From Marinovum algicola (GTDB lineage: Bacteria; Pseudomonadota; Alphaproteobacteria; Rhodobacterales; Rhodobacteraceae): a DNA stretch of 64,000 nt. Shown one piece after another: positions 8,872 through 17,015 of this stretch. Numbering within the stretch: position 1 is the first letter of the stretch; each line of letters starts with the position of its first letter. Position numbers and translations under genes: made by a program. The stretch is taken from positions 1 to 64,000 of the forward strand of contig NZ_FNYY01000017.1 in the NCBI RefSeq assembly GCF_900109145.1, written 5' to 3'. A model generated the notes under the pieces. That model was given only the letters and a program-made list of their open reading frames with translations. It was not told where the DNA came from and did no database searches.

Positions 8872-9624
8872 ATGCTTGACATGACCAACCCGAAATACGT
8901 GCTGATGGTCGAAGGGCTGACCGTGTCTTTCGACGGGTTCAAGGCGGTCAACGACCTGTCCTTCTACGTCGAACCCAACGAATGCCGCGTCATCATCGGC
9001 CCCAATGGCGCCGGCAAGACCACCGTGCTCGACCTGATCTGCGGCCGCACCAGGGCGACCTCGGGCAATGTCGCCTTCAAGGGCGCCGACCTGCTGAAGA
9101 TGCGCGAGGACCAGATCGTGCATGCCGGCGTCGGGCGCAAGTTCCAGACCCCTTCGGTCTACGAGGATCTGTCAGTCTTTGCCAATCTCGAGCTGAGCTT
9201 TCCCAAGGGTCACGGCGTCTTTGGTGCGCTGTTCTTCAAGCGCGACGATGCGGTCAAGGCGCGGATCGAGGAGATCGCCGAGATGATCTTTCTCAGCGAC
9301 CACCTGAGCCAGAAGGCGGCCTTTCTCAGCCACGGTCAGAAGCAATGGCTCGAGATCGGCATGCTGCTGATCCAGGACCCGGAACTGCTGATGCTCGACG
9401 AACCGGTGGCCGGCATGTCGGTGGCCGAACGCAAGAAGACCGCCGAGCTGCTCAACCGGATCATCGCCGACCGTTCGGTCATCGTGATCGAGCATGACAT
9501 GGGCTTTGTCGCCGATATCGCCACCCGCGTCACCGTGCTGCACCAGGGCAAGGTGTTGTCAGAAGGCTCGATGGAACACGTCCAGAACGACCCTCGCGTC
9601 GTCGAAGTCTACCTGGGTCACTGA
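8872..9624 (+). CDS. urtD: Urea/amide ABC transporter ATPase, LivG-like
   Basis: A 250-residue cytoplasmic ATPase that energises import. The Walker A motif GPNGAGKTT is at residues 43-51. The signature region reads LSHGQKQWLEIG, the variant typical of UrtD rather than the canonical LSGGQ. The Walker B is LLMLDEPVAGMS, followed by the switch histidine in VIVIEHDMGFV. A second in-frame ATG three codons in could also serve as start. It lies six bases after the UrtC-like gene. Confidence 0.9.
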   Translation: MLDMTNPKYVLMVEGLTVSFDGFKAVNDLSFYVEPNECRVIIGPNGAGKTTVLDLICGRTRATSGNVAFKGADLLKMREDQIVHAGVGRKFQTPSVYEDLSVFANLELSFPKGHGVFGALFFKRDDAVKARIEEIAEMIFLSDHLSQKAAFLSHGQKQWLEIGMLLIQDPELLMLDEPVAGMSVAERKKTAELLNRIIADRSVIVIEHDMGFVADIATRVTVLHQGKVLSEGSMEHVQNDPRVVEVYLGH

Positions 9625-9633
9625 GAGGCCAAT

Positions 9634-10323
9634 ATGCTGAACATAAAAGAACTCCGGTCGTCTTACGGCGAAAGTGAAGTGCTCCATGGCCTCGACCTCG
9701 ATGTCGCCCCCGGCGAGATCGTGGCGATCATGGGCCGCAACGGCATGGGCAAGACGACGCTGATGAAATCGCTGATGGGTCTGGTGCCGCCGCGGCACGG
9801 TTCGGTCAGCATCGACGGCACCGATGTCACCGCTCAAAAGCCGCACCAGCGGGTGGCCAGCGGCATCGCCTATGTGCCGCAGGGGCGGATGATCTTTTCG
9901 TCGATGACGGTGCAGGAAAACGTCGAGACCGGGCTGACCGTGACCGACGAACGCAGCGTGCCCGAAGATATCTACGAACTCTTCCCGGTGCTGCTCGAGA
10001 TGAAGAACCGCCGCGGCGGCAACCTCTCGGGTGGGCAACAGCAGCAGCTGGCCATCGCCCGCGCGCTGGCCTCGAAACCCAAGGTGCTGCTGCTCGATGA
10101 GCCGACCGAAGGGATCCAACCCTCCATCATCCGCGAGATGGCCCGCACCCTGCGCCGCATCCGCGACGAAAAGGGCCTGTCGATCGTCGTCTCGGAACAG
10201 GTGCTGAGCTTTGCGCTCGATGTCGCCGACCGGGTGGTGGTGATCGAGAACGGCCAGTTCGTCCACGACAGCCCGCGCGCCGGTGTCGATGAGGCCAAGG
10301 TCTCGAAATTTCTTTCCGTTTGA
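9634..10323 (+). CDS. urtE: Urea/amide ABC transporter ATPase, LivF-like
   Basis: A 229-residue ATPase partner of the UrtD-like protein. Walker A GRNGMGKTT is at about residues 34-42, the signature motif is LSGGQQQQLAIARAL, and Walker B is VLLLDEPTEGIQPSII. The EGIQPSI sequence after Walker B is characteristic of the LivF/UrtE group. The start follows GAGAGG, nine bases after the previous stop. It completes a five-gene importer immediately before formamidase. Confidence 0.9.
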   Translation: MLNIKELRSSYGESEVLHGLDLDVAPGEIVAIMGRNGMGKTTLMKSLMGLVPPRHGSVSIDGTDVTAQKPHQRVASGIAYVPQGRMIFSSMTVQENVETGLTVTDERSVPEDIYELFPVLLEMKNRRGGNLSGGQQQQLAIARALASKPKVLLLDEPTEGIQPSIIREMARTLRRIRDEKGLSIVVSEQVLSFALDVADRVVVIENGQFVHDSPRAGVDEAKVSKFLSV

Positions 10324-10344
10324 GCCAATACAGGGAGTTATACC

Positions 10345-11574
10345 ATGGCAGACACACTGATTTCCGTCGATCTTTCGGAAAGCCCGCATACCAACGACAA
10401 GGTCCACAACCGCTGGCACCCCGACATTCCGATCGCCGTCTGGGTCGAGCCGGGCGACGATTTCAAGATCGAGACCTATGACTGGACCGGCGGGCAGATT
10501 GCCAATGACGACGAAGCCGCCGACGTCCGCGATGTCGAACTGGAGCAGGTCCACTATCTCTCCGGCCCCATCGGCGTCAAAGGCGCCGAGCCGGGCGATC
10601 TGCTCAAGGTCCACATCCTCGACATCGGCGCCAAGGAAGAGATGAACTGGGGCTTCAACGGCTTCTTCTCCAAGCAGAACGGCGGCGGCTTCCTGACCGA
10701 ACATTTCCCCGAGGCGCAGAAGTCGATCTGGGATTTCCACGGCATGTTCACCTCGTCGCGCCACGTGCCGGGGGTGAAATACGCCGGTCTCATCCACCCC
10801 GGGCTGATCGGCTGTCTGCCGGATCGCAAGATGCTCGACATGTGGAACAGCCGCGAAAAGGCGCTGTTTGACACCGAGCCCGACCGGGTACCGCAACTGG
10901 CCGCGCTGCCGACGACGCAAAGCGCGCATATGGGCCAGATGCAGGGCGAGGCGCGCGACAAGGCCGCCGCCGAAGGCGCCCGCACCGTGCCGCCGCGCGA
11001 GCATGGCGGCAATTGCGACATCAAGGATCTGTCGCGCGGCTCGACCTGCTATTTCCCGGTCTATGTCGACGGCGCCGGCCTTTCGATGGGCGACCTGCAC
11101 TTCAGCCAGGGCGACGGCGAGATCACCTTTTGCGGCGCCATCGAGATGGCCGGCTGGCTGCATATCCAGGTCGAGCTGATCAAGGGAGGGATTGAGAAAT
11201 ACGGCATCCGCAACCCGATCTTCAAACCCTCGCCGATTACGCCGAAATATGACGACTACCTGATCTTCGAGGGTATCTCGGTGGATGAGCATGGCGGCCA
11301 GCATTACCTCGACGTGCATGTCGCCTATCGGCAGGCCTGCCTCAACGCCATCGAGTACCTCAAGAAATTCGGCTACACCGGGGCGCAGGCCTATGCGATC
11401 CTCGGCACCGCGCCGGTGCAGGGGCATATCTCGGGGGTGGTCGACATCCCGAACGCCTGCGCCACGCTCTGGCTGCCGAACGAGATCTTCGACTTCGACA
11501 TCATGCCCGGCAGCGATGGCCCGGTGAAGCATTTCGATGGCACGGTCGACATCCCGCTGGCCCCCGATCTCTGA
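10345..11574 (+). CDS. fmdA: Formamidase (acetamidase/formamidase family)
   Basis: A 409-residue cytoplasmic amidase that hydrolyses formamide, and in some relatives acetamide, to the acid and ammonia. Length and motifs match FmdA: HNRWHPDIP near the N-terminus, the KYAGLIHPGLIGCLP region, and the metal/active-site stretch PREHGGNCDIKDLSRGSTC. It has no signal peptide, so the amide must first be imported, which fits its place directly after the importer ATPase genes. Ammonia would be the nitrogen source and formate the by-product. The SD-like CAGGGAG precedes the ATG at 10345. Confidence 0.93.
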   Translation: MADTLISVDLSESPHTNDKVHNRWHPDIPIAVWVEPGDDFKIETYDWTGGQIANDDEAADVRDVELEQVHYLSGPIGVKGAEPGDLLKVHILDIGAKEEMNWGFNGFFSKQNGGGFLTEHFPEAQKSIWDFHGMFTSSRHVPGVKYAGLIHPGLIGCLPDRKMLDMWNSREKALFDTEPDRVPQLAALPTTQSAHMGQMQGEARDKAAAEGARTVPPREHGGNCDIKDLSRGSTCYFPVYVDGAGLSMGDLHFSQGDGEITFCGAIEMAGWLHIQVELIKGGIEKYGIRNPIFKPSPITPKYDDYLIFEGISVDEHGGQHYLDVHVAYRQACLNAIEYLKKFGYTGAQAYAILGTAPVQGHISGVVDIPNACATLWLPNEIFDFDIMPGSDGPVKHFDGTVDIPLAPDL

Positions 11575-11625
11575 TCTCTCGCGGGCGGGCCGATGCGCCC
11601 GCCCCATCCGTTTCAGGAGGCTTTC

Positions 11626-11955
11626 ATGCCCTATTACGACTACCTCTGCGACACTTGCGGCCCGTTCACCGAACAGACCGGCATGGCCAATTTCGACCAG
11701 CCCTGCGACTGCCCCGACTGCGGTGCCTCGGCGCCCCGCGCGCTATTGCGCGCGCCGATCCTGGCCAATATGGATGCCAGCCGCCGCACTGCTTTCGCCA
11801 CCAACGAACGCGCCGCGCATGCGCCGAAATCGACCCGCAGCCACGGGCCGGGTTGCGGCTGCTGTTCGGGCAGGAAGAAGCCCTCGCGCACCCTGCACCG
11901 GCCCGACGGCGCCAAGAGCTTTCCCTCGGCCCGGCCCTGGATGATCTCTCACTAG
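11626..11955 (+). CDS. fmdB: FmdB-family zinc-ribbon protein
   Basis: A 109-residue small protein with an N-terminal zinc ribbon, YDYLCDTCGPF then CDCPDCG, giving two CxxC-type pairs. The C-terminal half is basic and ends with a second Cys cluster (GCGCC). FmdB in Methylophilus is encoded with formamidase and was proposed as a regulator of it; the molecular role of the family is not settled. The ATG at 11626 follows CAGGAGG and fits the family start MPYYDY. It is the last gene of the amide operon, convergent with the RpiR regulator seven bases later. Confidence 0.85.
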   Translation: MPYYDYLCDTCGPFTEQTGMANFDQPCDCPDCGASAPRALLRAPILANMDASRRTAFATNERAAHAPKSTRSHGPGCGCCSGRKKPSRTLHRPDGAKSFPSARPWMISH

Positions 11956-11961
11956 GGCAGG

Positions 11962-12822
11962 CTACCGCACCTCGCCCAGCCGTTCGTTGGCCTCGTCGAT
12001 CTCGCGGAGCCGCCGGCGCCCGTCGCTGCCGGCCTTGAGGGTGGTGCGGGTCACGATCTGGTGGCAGAGCGAGAACACCGAGGCATGGTTGAACTGCGGG
12101 CTGGAGGTCTCGATCCGGCAGCGGAAATGCCAGGCCGCGCGGGCGTCGGGCGCCATGCCGTCATCGCTGATCACCACGGTGGTGACGCCGATCCGGGCCA
12201 GTTCGGCGAGCAAGGGCTCTGTATTGGCGGCGCGGCGGCGCAGGGCGGTCAGAATGACCAGGTCGTCGGGGGACATTTCGGCGGTGTATTCGCCAAGGCT
12301 CTCGCCGGCCTGGGGCAGCACGCTGGCCGAGGGGATCACCTTGAGCAGCTGCCAGTAAAGATAATCCGCGAAGACCCGGCTGATGCGATAGCCGATCAGC
12401 CAGACCCGGCGCGCCGACAGCGTGGCCTCGGCCAGCGCGTCGAGATCGGCGGGCGCGAGGCGCTCGAAAGTCCAGGCGACATTGTTCATTTCCTGCTGGA
12501 GACTTTGTGACAGCGGGTCTTCGGTCGGCGAGTCCTCGGCATGGGCCAGGAAATGCCGCGAGCCCGTCTGACGTTCCTCGCGGGCAGCGCGGCGGGCGGC
12601 CTCATAGTTCTCGAAGCCGATCCGCCGCACGAAGCGCGAGACCGTGGCCTTGGAAACGCCGCTGAGCCGGGCCAGCTCCTGCGCGTCGTAGGAGGCGAGA
12701 TCGCCGGGGAAATCGAGCAGGAAATTGCCCAGCCGCCGCTCGGCCCGGTGCAGATCGGGAAGCGCCGTCCGAATCCGGGGCAGAAAGCTCGCAGGCGGGT
12801 CATCGTGAAACTGTGGTTCCAT
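11962..12822 (-). CDS. MurR/RpiR-family transcriptional regulator
   Basis: A 286-residue regulator. Residues 1-80 form the RpiR helix-turn-helix (YDAQELARLSGVSKATVSRFVRRIGF). Residues ~120-260 form a sugar-isomerase (SIS) ligand domain, seen in VWLIGYRISRVFADYLYWQLL and the TVVISDD strand. It is divergent from the tctC gene, so it most likely controls that TTT transporter operon. SIS domains usually sense phosphorylated sugars or organic-acid intermediates. The start at 12822 is chosen because the protein then begins just before the family N-terminus; the frame is open further upstream. Confidence 0.88.
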   Translation of the reverse strand: MEPQFHDDPPASFLPRIRTALPDLHRAERRLGNFLLDFPGDLASYDAQELARLSGVSKATVSRFVRRIGFENYEAARRAAREERQTGSRHFLAHAEDSPTEDPLSQSLQQEMNNVAWTFERLAPADLDALAEATLSARRVWLIGYRISRVFADYLYWQLLKVIPSASVLPQAGESLGEYTAEMSPDDLVILTALRRRAANTEPLLAELARIGVTTVVISDDGMAPDARAAWHFRCRIETSSPQFNHASVFSLCHQIVTRTTLKAGSDGRRRLREIDEANERLGEVR

Positions 12823-12962
12823 GGTGCCACTTTGCGCCAGCCGCCCGGGCGTGACAAGCTTTGCCGCGCAGCCCGGTCTCTGCCGCTGATTCGCACCGTG
12901 AATGTGACGATTTTCACCCGGTTTCCGCCCAACAACCCGCCAGACACCCGCCGCAACGCCCG

Positions 12963-13036
12963 GAATTTGCGCGAAATTCGGGTTCCGATGGTTCAAATTC
13001 GTGAAACTGCGATTTCTTTTCTTTGTGAATTTCAAG
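12963..13036. promoter_or_regulatory. Cluster of GAATTT/AAATTC half-sites, candidate RpiR operator
   Basis: The perfect inverted repeat GAATTTGCGCGAAATTC is at 12963-12979. A half-site in the opposite sense lies within 12992-13005 (TTCA...TGAA), and GTGAATTTCAAG is at 13025-13036. The stretch is much A/T-richer than its surroundings and lies between the divergent RpiR and tctC genes. Assignment to the RpiR protein is inference from position. Confidence 0.35.
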
Positions 13037-13080
13037 AGTTGTGGAACCATGGTTTCATCAATCCACGGAAGGGAAACCCC

Positions 13081-14043
13081 ATGTACCGCCGCACTCTTCT
13101 TGCCTCGGCAGCCCTCGCTCTCACTGCACTGGCTCTGCCCGCCAGCGCCGAAACCCCCTGGCCGGAGCGCCCGGTCCGCATCCTCGTCTCCTTCCCGCCG
13201 GGCGGCTCGTCGGATCTGGTGGCACGGCTCCTGTCAGAAAAGCTTTCGGCCAGTCTTGGCCAGCAGTTCGTCGTCGAGAACAAGCCCGGCGCCGCCGGCA
13301 CCGTAGCGGCCTCGGCGCTGCAACAGGCTGCGCCCGATGGCCATACGCTGATGCTGTCGAACCTGACGCCGTTCAACGTGGCGCCGATCCGCTTTCCCGA
13401 CACGCCCTATGATCCGATCGCCGATTTCGACCACATCACCTATGTCGGCACCGTGCACCTCGGCCTCTTTGCCACGCCCTCGCTGGGCGCCGAGGATCTG
13501 ACGGGTTTCCTCGAGATGGCCCGGGCCGAGCCGGGCAAGTTCGAATACGGCAGCTCCGGCGTCGGCTCCTGGGGGCATATCATCGCCGAACAGTTCCAGG
13601 ACGAAACCGGAGTCGAGCTGTTCCACATCCCCTACAAGGGCTCGGGGCCGATGCGGCTCGATTTCATGGGCGGGGTGGTGCCGACGATCTTTGACGCGGT
13701 GCCGCAGAACCTGCCGGCGGTCGAGGAGGGCACCGCCATCCCGCTTGCGGTCTCGGCGCCCGAACGGATCGCAACCCTGCCCGATGTGCCGACTTTCCGC
13801 GAAGCCGGTTTTGACATCCTGGCCGAGAACTGGCTGGGGGTCAGCGCGCCGGCCGGCGTGCCCGACGCGGTCAAGGACAAGCTGGACGCGGCGCTTTCGG
13901 AGGCGATGGCCGATCCCGAGGTCATGGCGCAATTCGACAGCTGGGGCCTGATCCGCGCCCCCAAGTCCAGCGCCGAATTCTCCGATTATGTCGAGGCGCA
14001 GCTGGCCCAATGGACGCCCCTGGTGCAGGCGGCAACCCAATGA
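13081..14043 (+). CDS. tctC: TTT transporter substrate-binding protein (TctC/Bug family)
   Basis: A 320-residue periplasmic solute receptor of the Bug family. A Sec signal peptide of about 23 residues ends ALPASAE. The mature start WPERPVRILVSFPPGGSSDLVAR is the classical Bug opening (P-x-KP-[IV]-x-[IV]-x-x-x-PGG-x-x-D), and YKGSGPMRLDFMGGVVP carries the second pocket loop. It delivers a carboxylated solute to TctAB. The ligand cannot be read from sequence. The start at 13081 follows GGAAGGG and precedes the leader directly. Its stop overlaps the next start (ATGA), so no hairpin separates it from the rest of the operon. Confidence 0.92.
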   Translation: MYRRTLLASAALALTALALPASAETPWPERPVRILVSFPPGGSSDLVARLLSEKLSASLGQQFVVENKPGAAGTVAASALQQAAPDGHTLMLSNLTPFNVAPIRFPDTPYDPIADFDHITYVGTVHLGLFATPSLGAEDLTGFLEMARAEPGKFEYGSSGVGSWGHIIAEQFQDETGVELFHIPYKGSGPMRLDFMGGVVPTIFDAVPQNLPAVEEGTAIPLAVSAPERIATLPDVPTFREAGFDILAENWLGVSAPAGVPDAVKDKLDAALSEAMADPEVMAQFDSWGLIRAPKSSAEFSDYVEAQLAQWTPLVQAATQ

Positions 14044-14978
14044 GTGCCAAGATGAAAATCGCCGTTTTCTTCGTGGGCGAGGTGCAGGACGCGGGCTTTA
14101 ACGCCAGCGCCCTGCAAGGCGCTGAACGCGCCGCCGCGCAAGGGGTTGCCGAGATCTCGGTGATCTCGGGCGTGCGCTATGAGCAGGACGCCATTCGCGC
14201 CCGGATGGCCGAGGTCGTGCCCAAGGTCGACGGGCTGGTCTTTATCGGCGGCCAAGGCAATATTGCCACACCGGAGGCCGCAGCGGCCCATCCCGACACC
14301 CGCTTTGCCATTGTCCAGGGGCAGAAGACGGGGACTAACCTCGCCAGCTATGACGTGCGGCAGGAGGATTCCGCCTTTCTCGCCGGTGTGCTGGCGGCCC
14401 ATGTCACCCGAAGCGGCATTGTCGGCCATCTCTCGGGCCACCGGGTTCGCCCGGGGCTGAAGGGGCGCGCGGCCTTTCTTGCCGGGGTCGCCCACGCCCG
14501 ACCCGAAGTGAAGGTGCTCACCGGGTTCTGTGGCACCCAGGATGACAATTCCGTCACCCGCGCCTGGGCCGAGGCCGAGATCGCCGCCGGCGTCGATGTG
14601 CTCTTTACCATGCTCAACGGCGCCCGGCGCGGCGCGATCGAGGCCTGCCGCGCCGGCGGCGCGCGCCAGATCGGCAATGCGCTCGACTGGGTGGAGACCG
14701 ATCCCGAGGTCTTCCTCGCCTCGGCGCTGGCGCGCATCGACCTTGGCGTCGAACGGGCGATTTCCGATATGGTGGCGGGCCAGGTGCCGCCCGGGATCGT
14801 CGAATTCGGGCTGGGGGAAGGCGATGTCGTCTCGCTCCGCCTCGGCGCCGATGTGCCGGAGCCCGCGCGGGAGGCCGTGGCACAGGCGGCAGCGGACCTG
14901 CGCGCCGGCCGCATTGCCATCCCCGACAGCTACGAAGGGCCGGAATTCACGCCGGAGCGCGTCGCATGCGACGGCTGA
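14040..14978 (+). CDS. BMP-family (PnrA-like) protein without signal peptide
   Basis: A 312-residue protein with the basic-membrane-protein fold: KIAVFFVGEVQDAGFNASALQGAERAA at the N-terminus, then the GLVFIGGQGN, DVRQEDSAFLAGVLAAHVT and VDVLFTMLNGARRGAIEAC regions. BMP proteins are normally lipoprotein or periplasmic binding proteins for nucleosides in ABC systems. This one begins MSAKMKIAVFF with no leader, lipobox or upstream in-frame leader, so it should stay in the cytoplasm. It overlaps tctC by four bases and tctB by thirteen, which argues for a role coupled to this TTT transporter, perhaps as a cytoplasmic ligand sensor (inference). Confidence 0.75.
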   Translation: MSAKMKIAVFFVGEVQDAGFNASALQGAERAAAQGVAEISVISGVRYEQDAIRARMAEVVPKVDGLVFIGGQGNIATPEAAAAHPDTRFAIVQGQKTGTNLASYDVRQEDSAFLAGVLAAHVTRSGIVGHLSGHRVRPGLKGRAAFLAGVAHARPEVKVLTGFCGTQDDNSVTRAWAEAEIAAGVDVLFTMLNGARRGAIEACRAGGARQIGNALDWVETDPEVFLASALARIDLGVERAISDMVAGQVPPGIVEFGLGEGDVVSLRLGADVPEPAREAVAQAAADLRAGRIAIPDSYEGPEFTPERVACDG

Positions 14979-15406
14979 TTCCCCAGATCGGCCCGGTCCT
15001 GATGCTGGCAGCGGGGCTGTTCTTTGTCCTCGGCGCCCTGACCGCGCTCGATCTGGGGTCATTCCGGCGGATGGGCCCCGGAGCCTTTCCGCTGCTGGTG
15101 GGCGGCCTGCTCTGCCTTCTGGCGCTGATCGGGCTGGTGCAGAACCTGCGACAGCCCCTCGCCCCCGGCCGGCCCGACCCGATGGCGGTGCTGGGGGTGG
15201 TCGGCGGCGTCGCGGCCTTTGCCTTCTTCACGCCGCTGGCCGGGGTACTGCCCGCCACCGCCATGGCGGTGCTGGCCACCGGCGCGGTCATTCCCGGCTT
15301 TCGCTGGCGCTACCGCATCCTCTTGGCGCTGGGTGTCGCGCTGGCCGTCTGGCTGATCTTCGTTCTGGGGCTCGGCATTCCTTTCATCGCCATCAGGGGA
15401 CTCTGA
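14966..15406 (+). CDS. tctB: TTT transporter small membrane subunit TctB
   Basis: A 146-residue membrane protein with four predicted helices. The loop LDLGSFRRMGPGAFPLLVGGLLCLLALIGL is diagnostic for TctB (the R-x-GPGxFP motif). It forms the small subunit of the secondary tripartite transporter with TctA. The ATG at 14966 lies inside the end of the BMP-domain gene, and tctA starts two bases after its stop, so the three are translationally coupled. Confidence 0.88.
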   Translation: MRRLIPQIGPVLMLAAGLFFVLGALTALDLGSFRRMGPGAFPLLVGGLLCLLALIGLVQNLRQPLAPGRPDPMAVLGVVGGVAAFAFFTPLAGVLPATAMAVLATGAVIPGFRWRYRILLALGVALAVWLIFVLGLGIPFIAIRGL

Positions 15407-15407
15407 C

Positions 15408-16919
15408 ATGGACCTGCTCGCCAATCTTTCGCTCGGCCTCGCCACGGCGGCGACGGCTCAGAACCTGATGTATTGCTTTGTCGGGGTCTTCCTCGGCACC
15501 TTCATCGGGGTGCTGCCCGGCGTCGGTCCGCTGGCCGCCGTCGCCATGCTGTTGCCGGTGTCCTTCTATCTGCCGCCGGAAACCGCGCTGGTGATGCTGG
15601 CCGGGGTCTATTACGGCGCCGAATACGGCGGATCGATCGCTTCGATCCTGCTCAACATCCCCGGCACGCCCTCGGCCTCGGTCACCTGTCTCGATGGCTA
15701 CCCGATGGCGCAGCAGGGCCGCGCCGGGGTGGCGCTCTTTGCCACCGCCATGGCCTCGATGTTCGGCGCGCTCTTCGGCGTGGTTGTGATGGTGCTGCTC
15801 TCGCCGAAACTGGCCGAGTTTGCCCTGTTGTTTCAGCCGGCCGAGTATTTCTCGGTCATGGTGCTGGGGCTGGTGGCAGCCTCGATCGTCAATTCCACCG
15901 GTGCGGTCAGGGGCTTGATGATGGTCTGCCTCGGCATCCTGCTGGGCACCGTCGGCGTCGATGTGAACTCGGGCGAGACCCGCTTTACCGGCGGTTTCCA
16001 GGAGCTGCGTGACGGGGTGTCGCTGGTCGTCGTGGCCATGGGCCTCTTTGGCATTTCCGAGGTCATGGTTTCCTTGCGCGGCGCCACCAAGAGCTATGCC
16101 GGCGCCGGGCTCACCGGTTCGATGCTGCCCACCGCGCGGGAATGGCTGCGCAGCCTGATGCCGGCACTGCGCGGCTCGGCCGTCGGCAGTTTCTTCGGAA
16201 CGCTGCCCGGCACCGGCCAGACGGTGGCAAGCTTTGTGGGCTATGCGCTGGAAAAACGCGTCAACAAGCGCGGCGCCAGCTTCGGCACCGGCGCGATCGA
16301 GGGCGTGGTGGTGCCGGAATCCGCTAACAACGCCGCCGCCCAGACCGCCTTTATCCCGACGCTGACCCTGGGCATTCCCGGCTCCACCACCATGGCGCTG
16401 ATGCTCGGCGCGCTGATGATCCATGGCATCACGCCGGGGCCGCGGCTGATCTCGGAACACCCCGAGCTCTTCTGGGGGCTGGTGGTGAGCTTTGTCTTCG
16501 GCAACATCTTTCTGCTGATCCTCAACATCCCGCTGATCGGCCTCTGGGTGCGAATCCTGCGGGTGCCGCATCACTACCTCTATCCGACGGTGATCGTGCT
16601 GATCTGTGTCGGCGTCTTCAGCATCTCGAATTCGCTCACCGATGTCTGGATGACGCTGCTCTTCGGGTTGATCGGCTATGTGCTGCGGCTGTTCCGCTTC
16701 GAGCCGGCCCCGATGTTGATCGGCTTCGTGCTGGGCCCGATGATGGAGGAATTTTTCCGCCGCGCCATGCTCTTGTCGCGTGGCGATCCGAGCGTGTTCC
16801 TGACCCGGCCGGGCAGTGCCCTGCTGCTTGGGGTGGCAGTCCTGTTGCTGGCTGCCACCGTGCTGCCGTGGCGGTCCTGGCTGGCTTCGGGCCGGCTGGC
16901 GGTGCGGCGCCGCGCCTGA
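15408..16919 (+). CDS. tctA: TTT transporter large membrane subunit TctA
   Basis: A 503-residue polytopic permease with about twelve helices. The family motifs are clear: GVFLGTFIGVLPGVGPLAAV near residue 26, YYGAEYGGSIASILLNIPGTP near residue 68, and the repeat-related IPTLTLGIPGSTTMALMLGAL in the second half. It carries the substrate and probably a coupling proton or sodium ion. Length and motifs are normal for the family. Substrates of TctABC systems include citrate, other carboxylates and aromatic acids; nothing here fixes which. Confidence 0.93.
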   Translation: MDLLANLSLGLATAATAQNLMYCFVGVFLGTFIGVLPGVGPLAAVAMLLPVSFYLPPETALVMLAGVYYGAEYGGSIASILLNIPGTPSASVTCLDGYPMAQQGRAGVALFATAMASMFGALFGVVVMVLLSPKLAEFALLFQPAEYFSVMVLGLVAASIVNSTGAVRGLMMVCLGILLGTVGVDVNSGETRFTGGFQELRDGVSLVVVAMGLFGISEVMVSLRGATKSYAGAGLTGSMLPTAREWLRSLMPALRGSAVGSFFGTLPGTGQTVASFVGYALEKRVNKRGASFGTGAIEGVVVPESANNAAAQTAFIPTLTLGIPGSTTMALMLGALMIHGITPGPRLISEHPELFWGLVVSFVFGNIFLLILNIPLIGLWVRILRVPHHYLYPTVIVLICVGVFSISNSLTDVWMTLLFGLIGYVLRLFRFEPAPMLIGFVLGPMMEEFFRRAMLLSRGDPSVFLTRPGSALLLGVAVLLLAATVLPWRSWLASGRLAVRRRA

Positions 16920-16928
16920 GCGCGCCGC

Positions 16929-16956
16929 ACCGGGGATTTGCCACCGGGGATTTGCC
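16929..16956. repeat. Two tandem copies of a 14-base sequence
   Basis: ACCGGGGATTTGCC occurs twice back to back between tctA and the dehydrogenase gene. It has no internal symmetry. It may be replication slippage; no function is visible. Confidence 0.6.
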
Positions 16957-17015
16957 ATCGACAATCGGGCGGAGGTCCGGGCAATCTCCGGGACAGCAAG
17001 ACCACGAGGGCCACG

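Noticed and set aside
5404-11955. Urea catabolic operon with urease
   Set aside because: No urease structural or accessory genes are present. The only enzyme is formamidase, so urea is one of several possible transport substrates.
16938-17015. Upstream start for the 2-hydroxyacid dehydrogenase
   Set aside because: The frame is open from 16938 but the added residues are unlike the family and run through the tandem repeat; the ATG at 17016 fits the family N-terminus.
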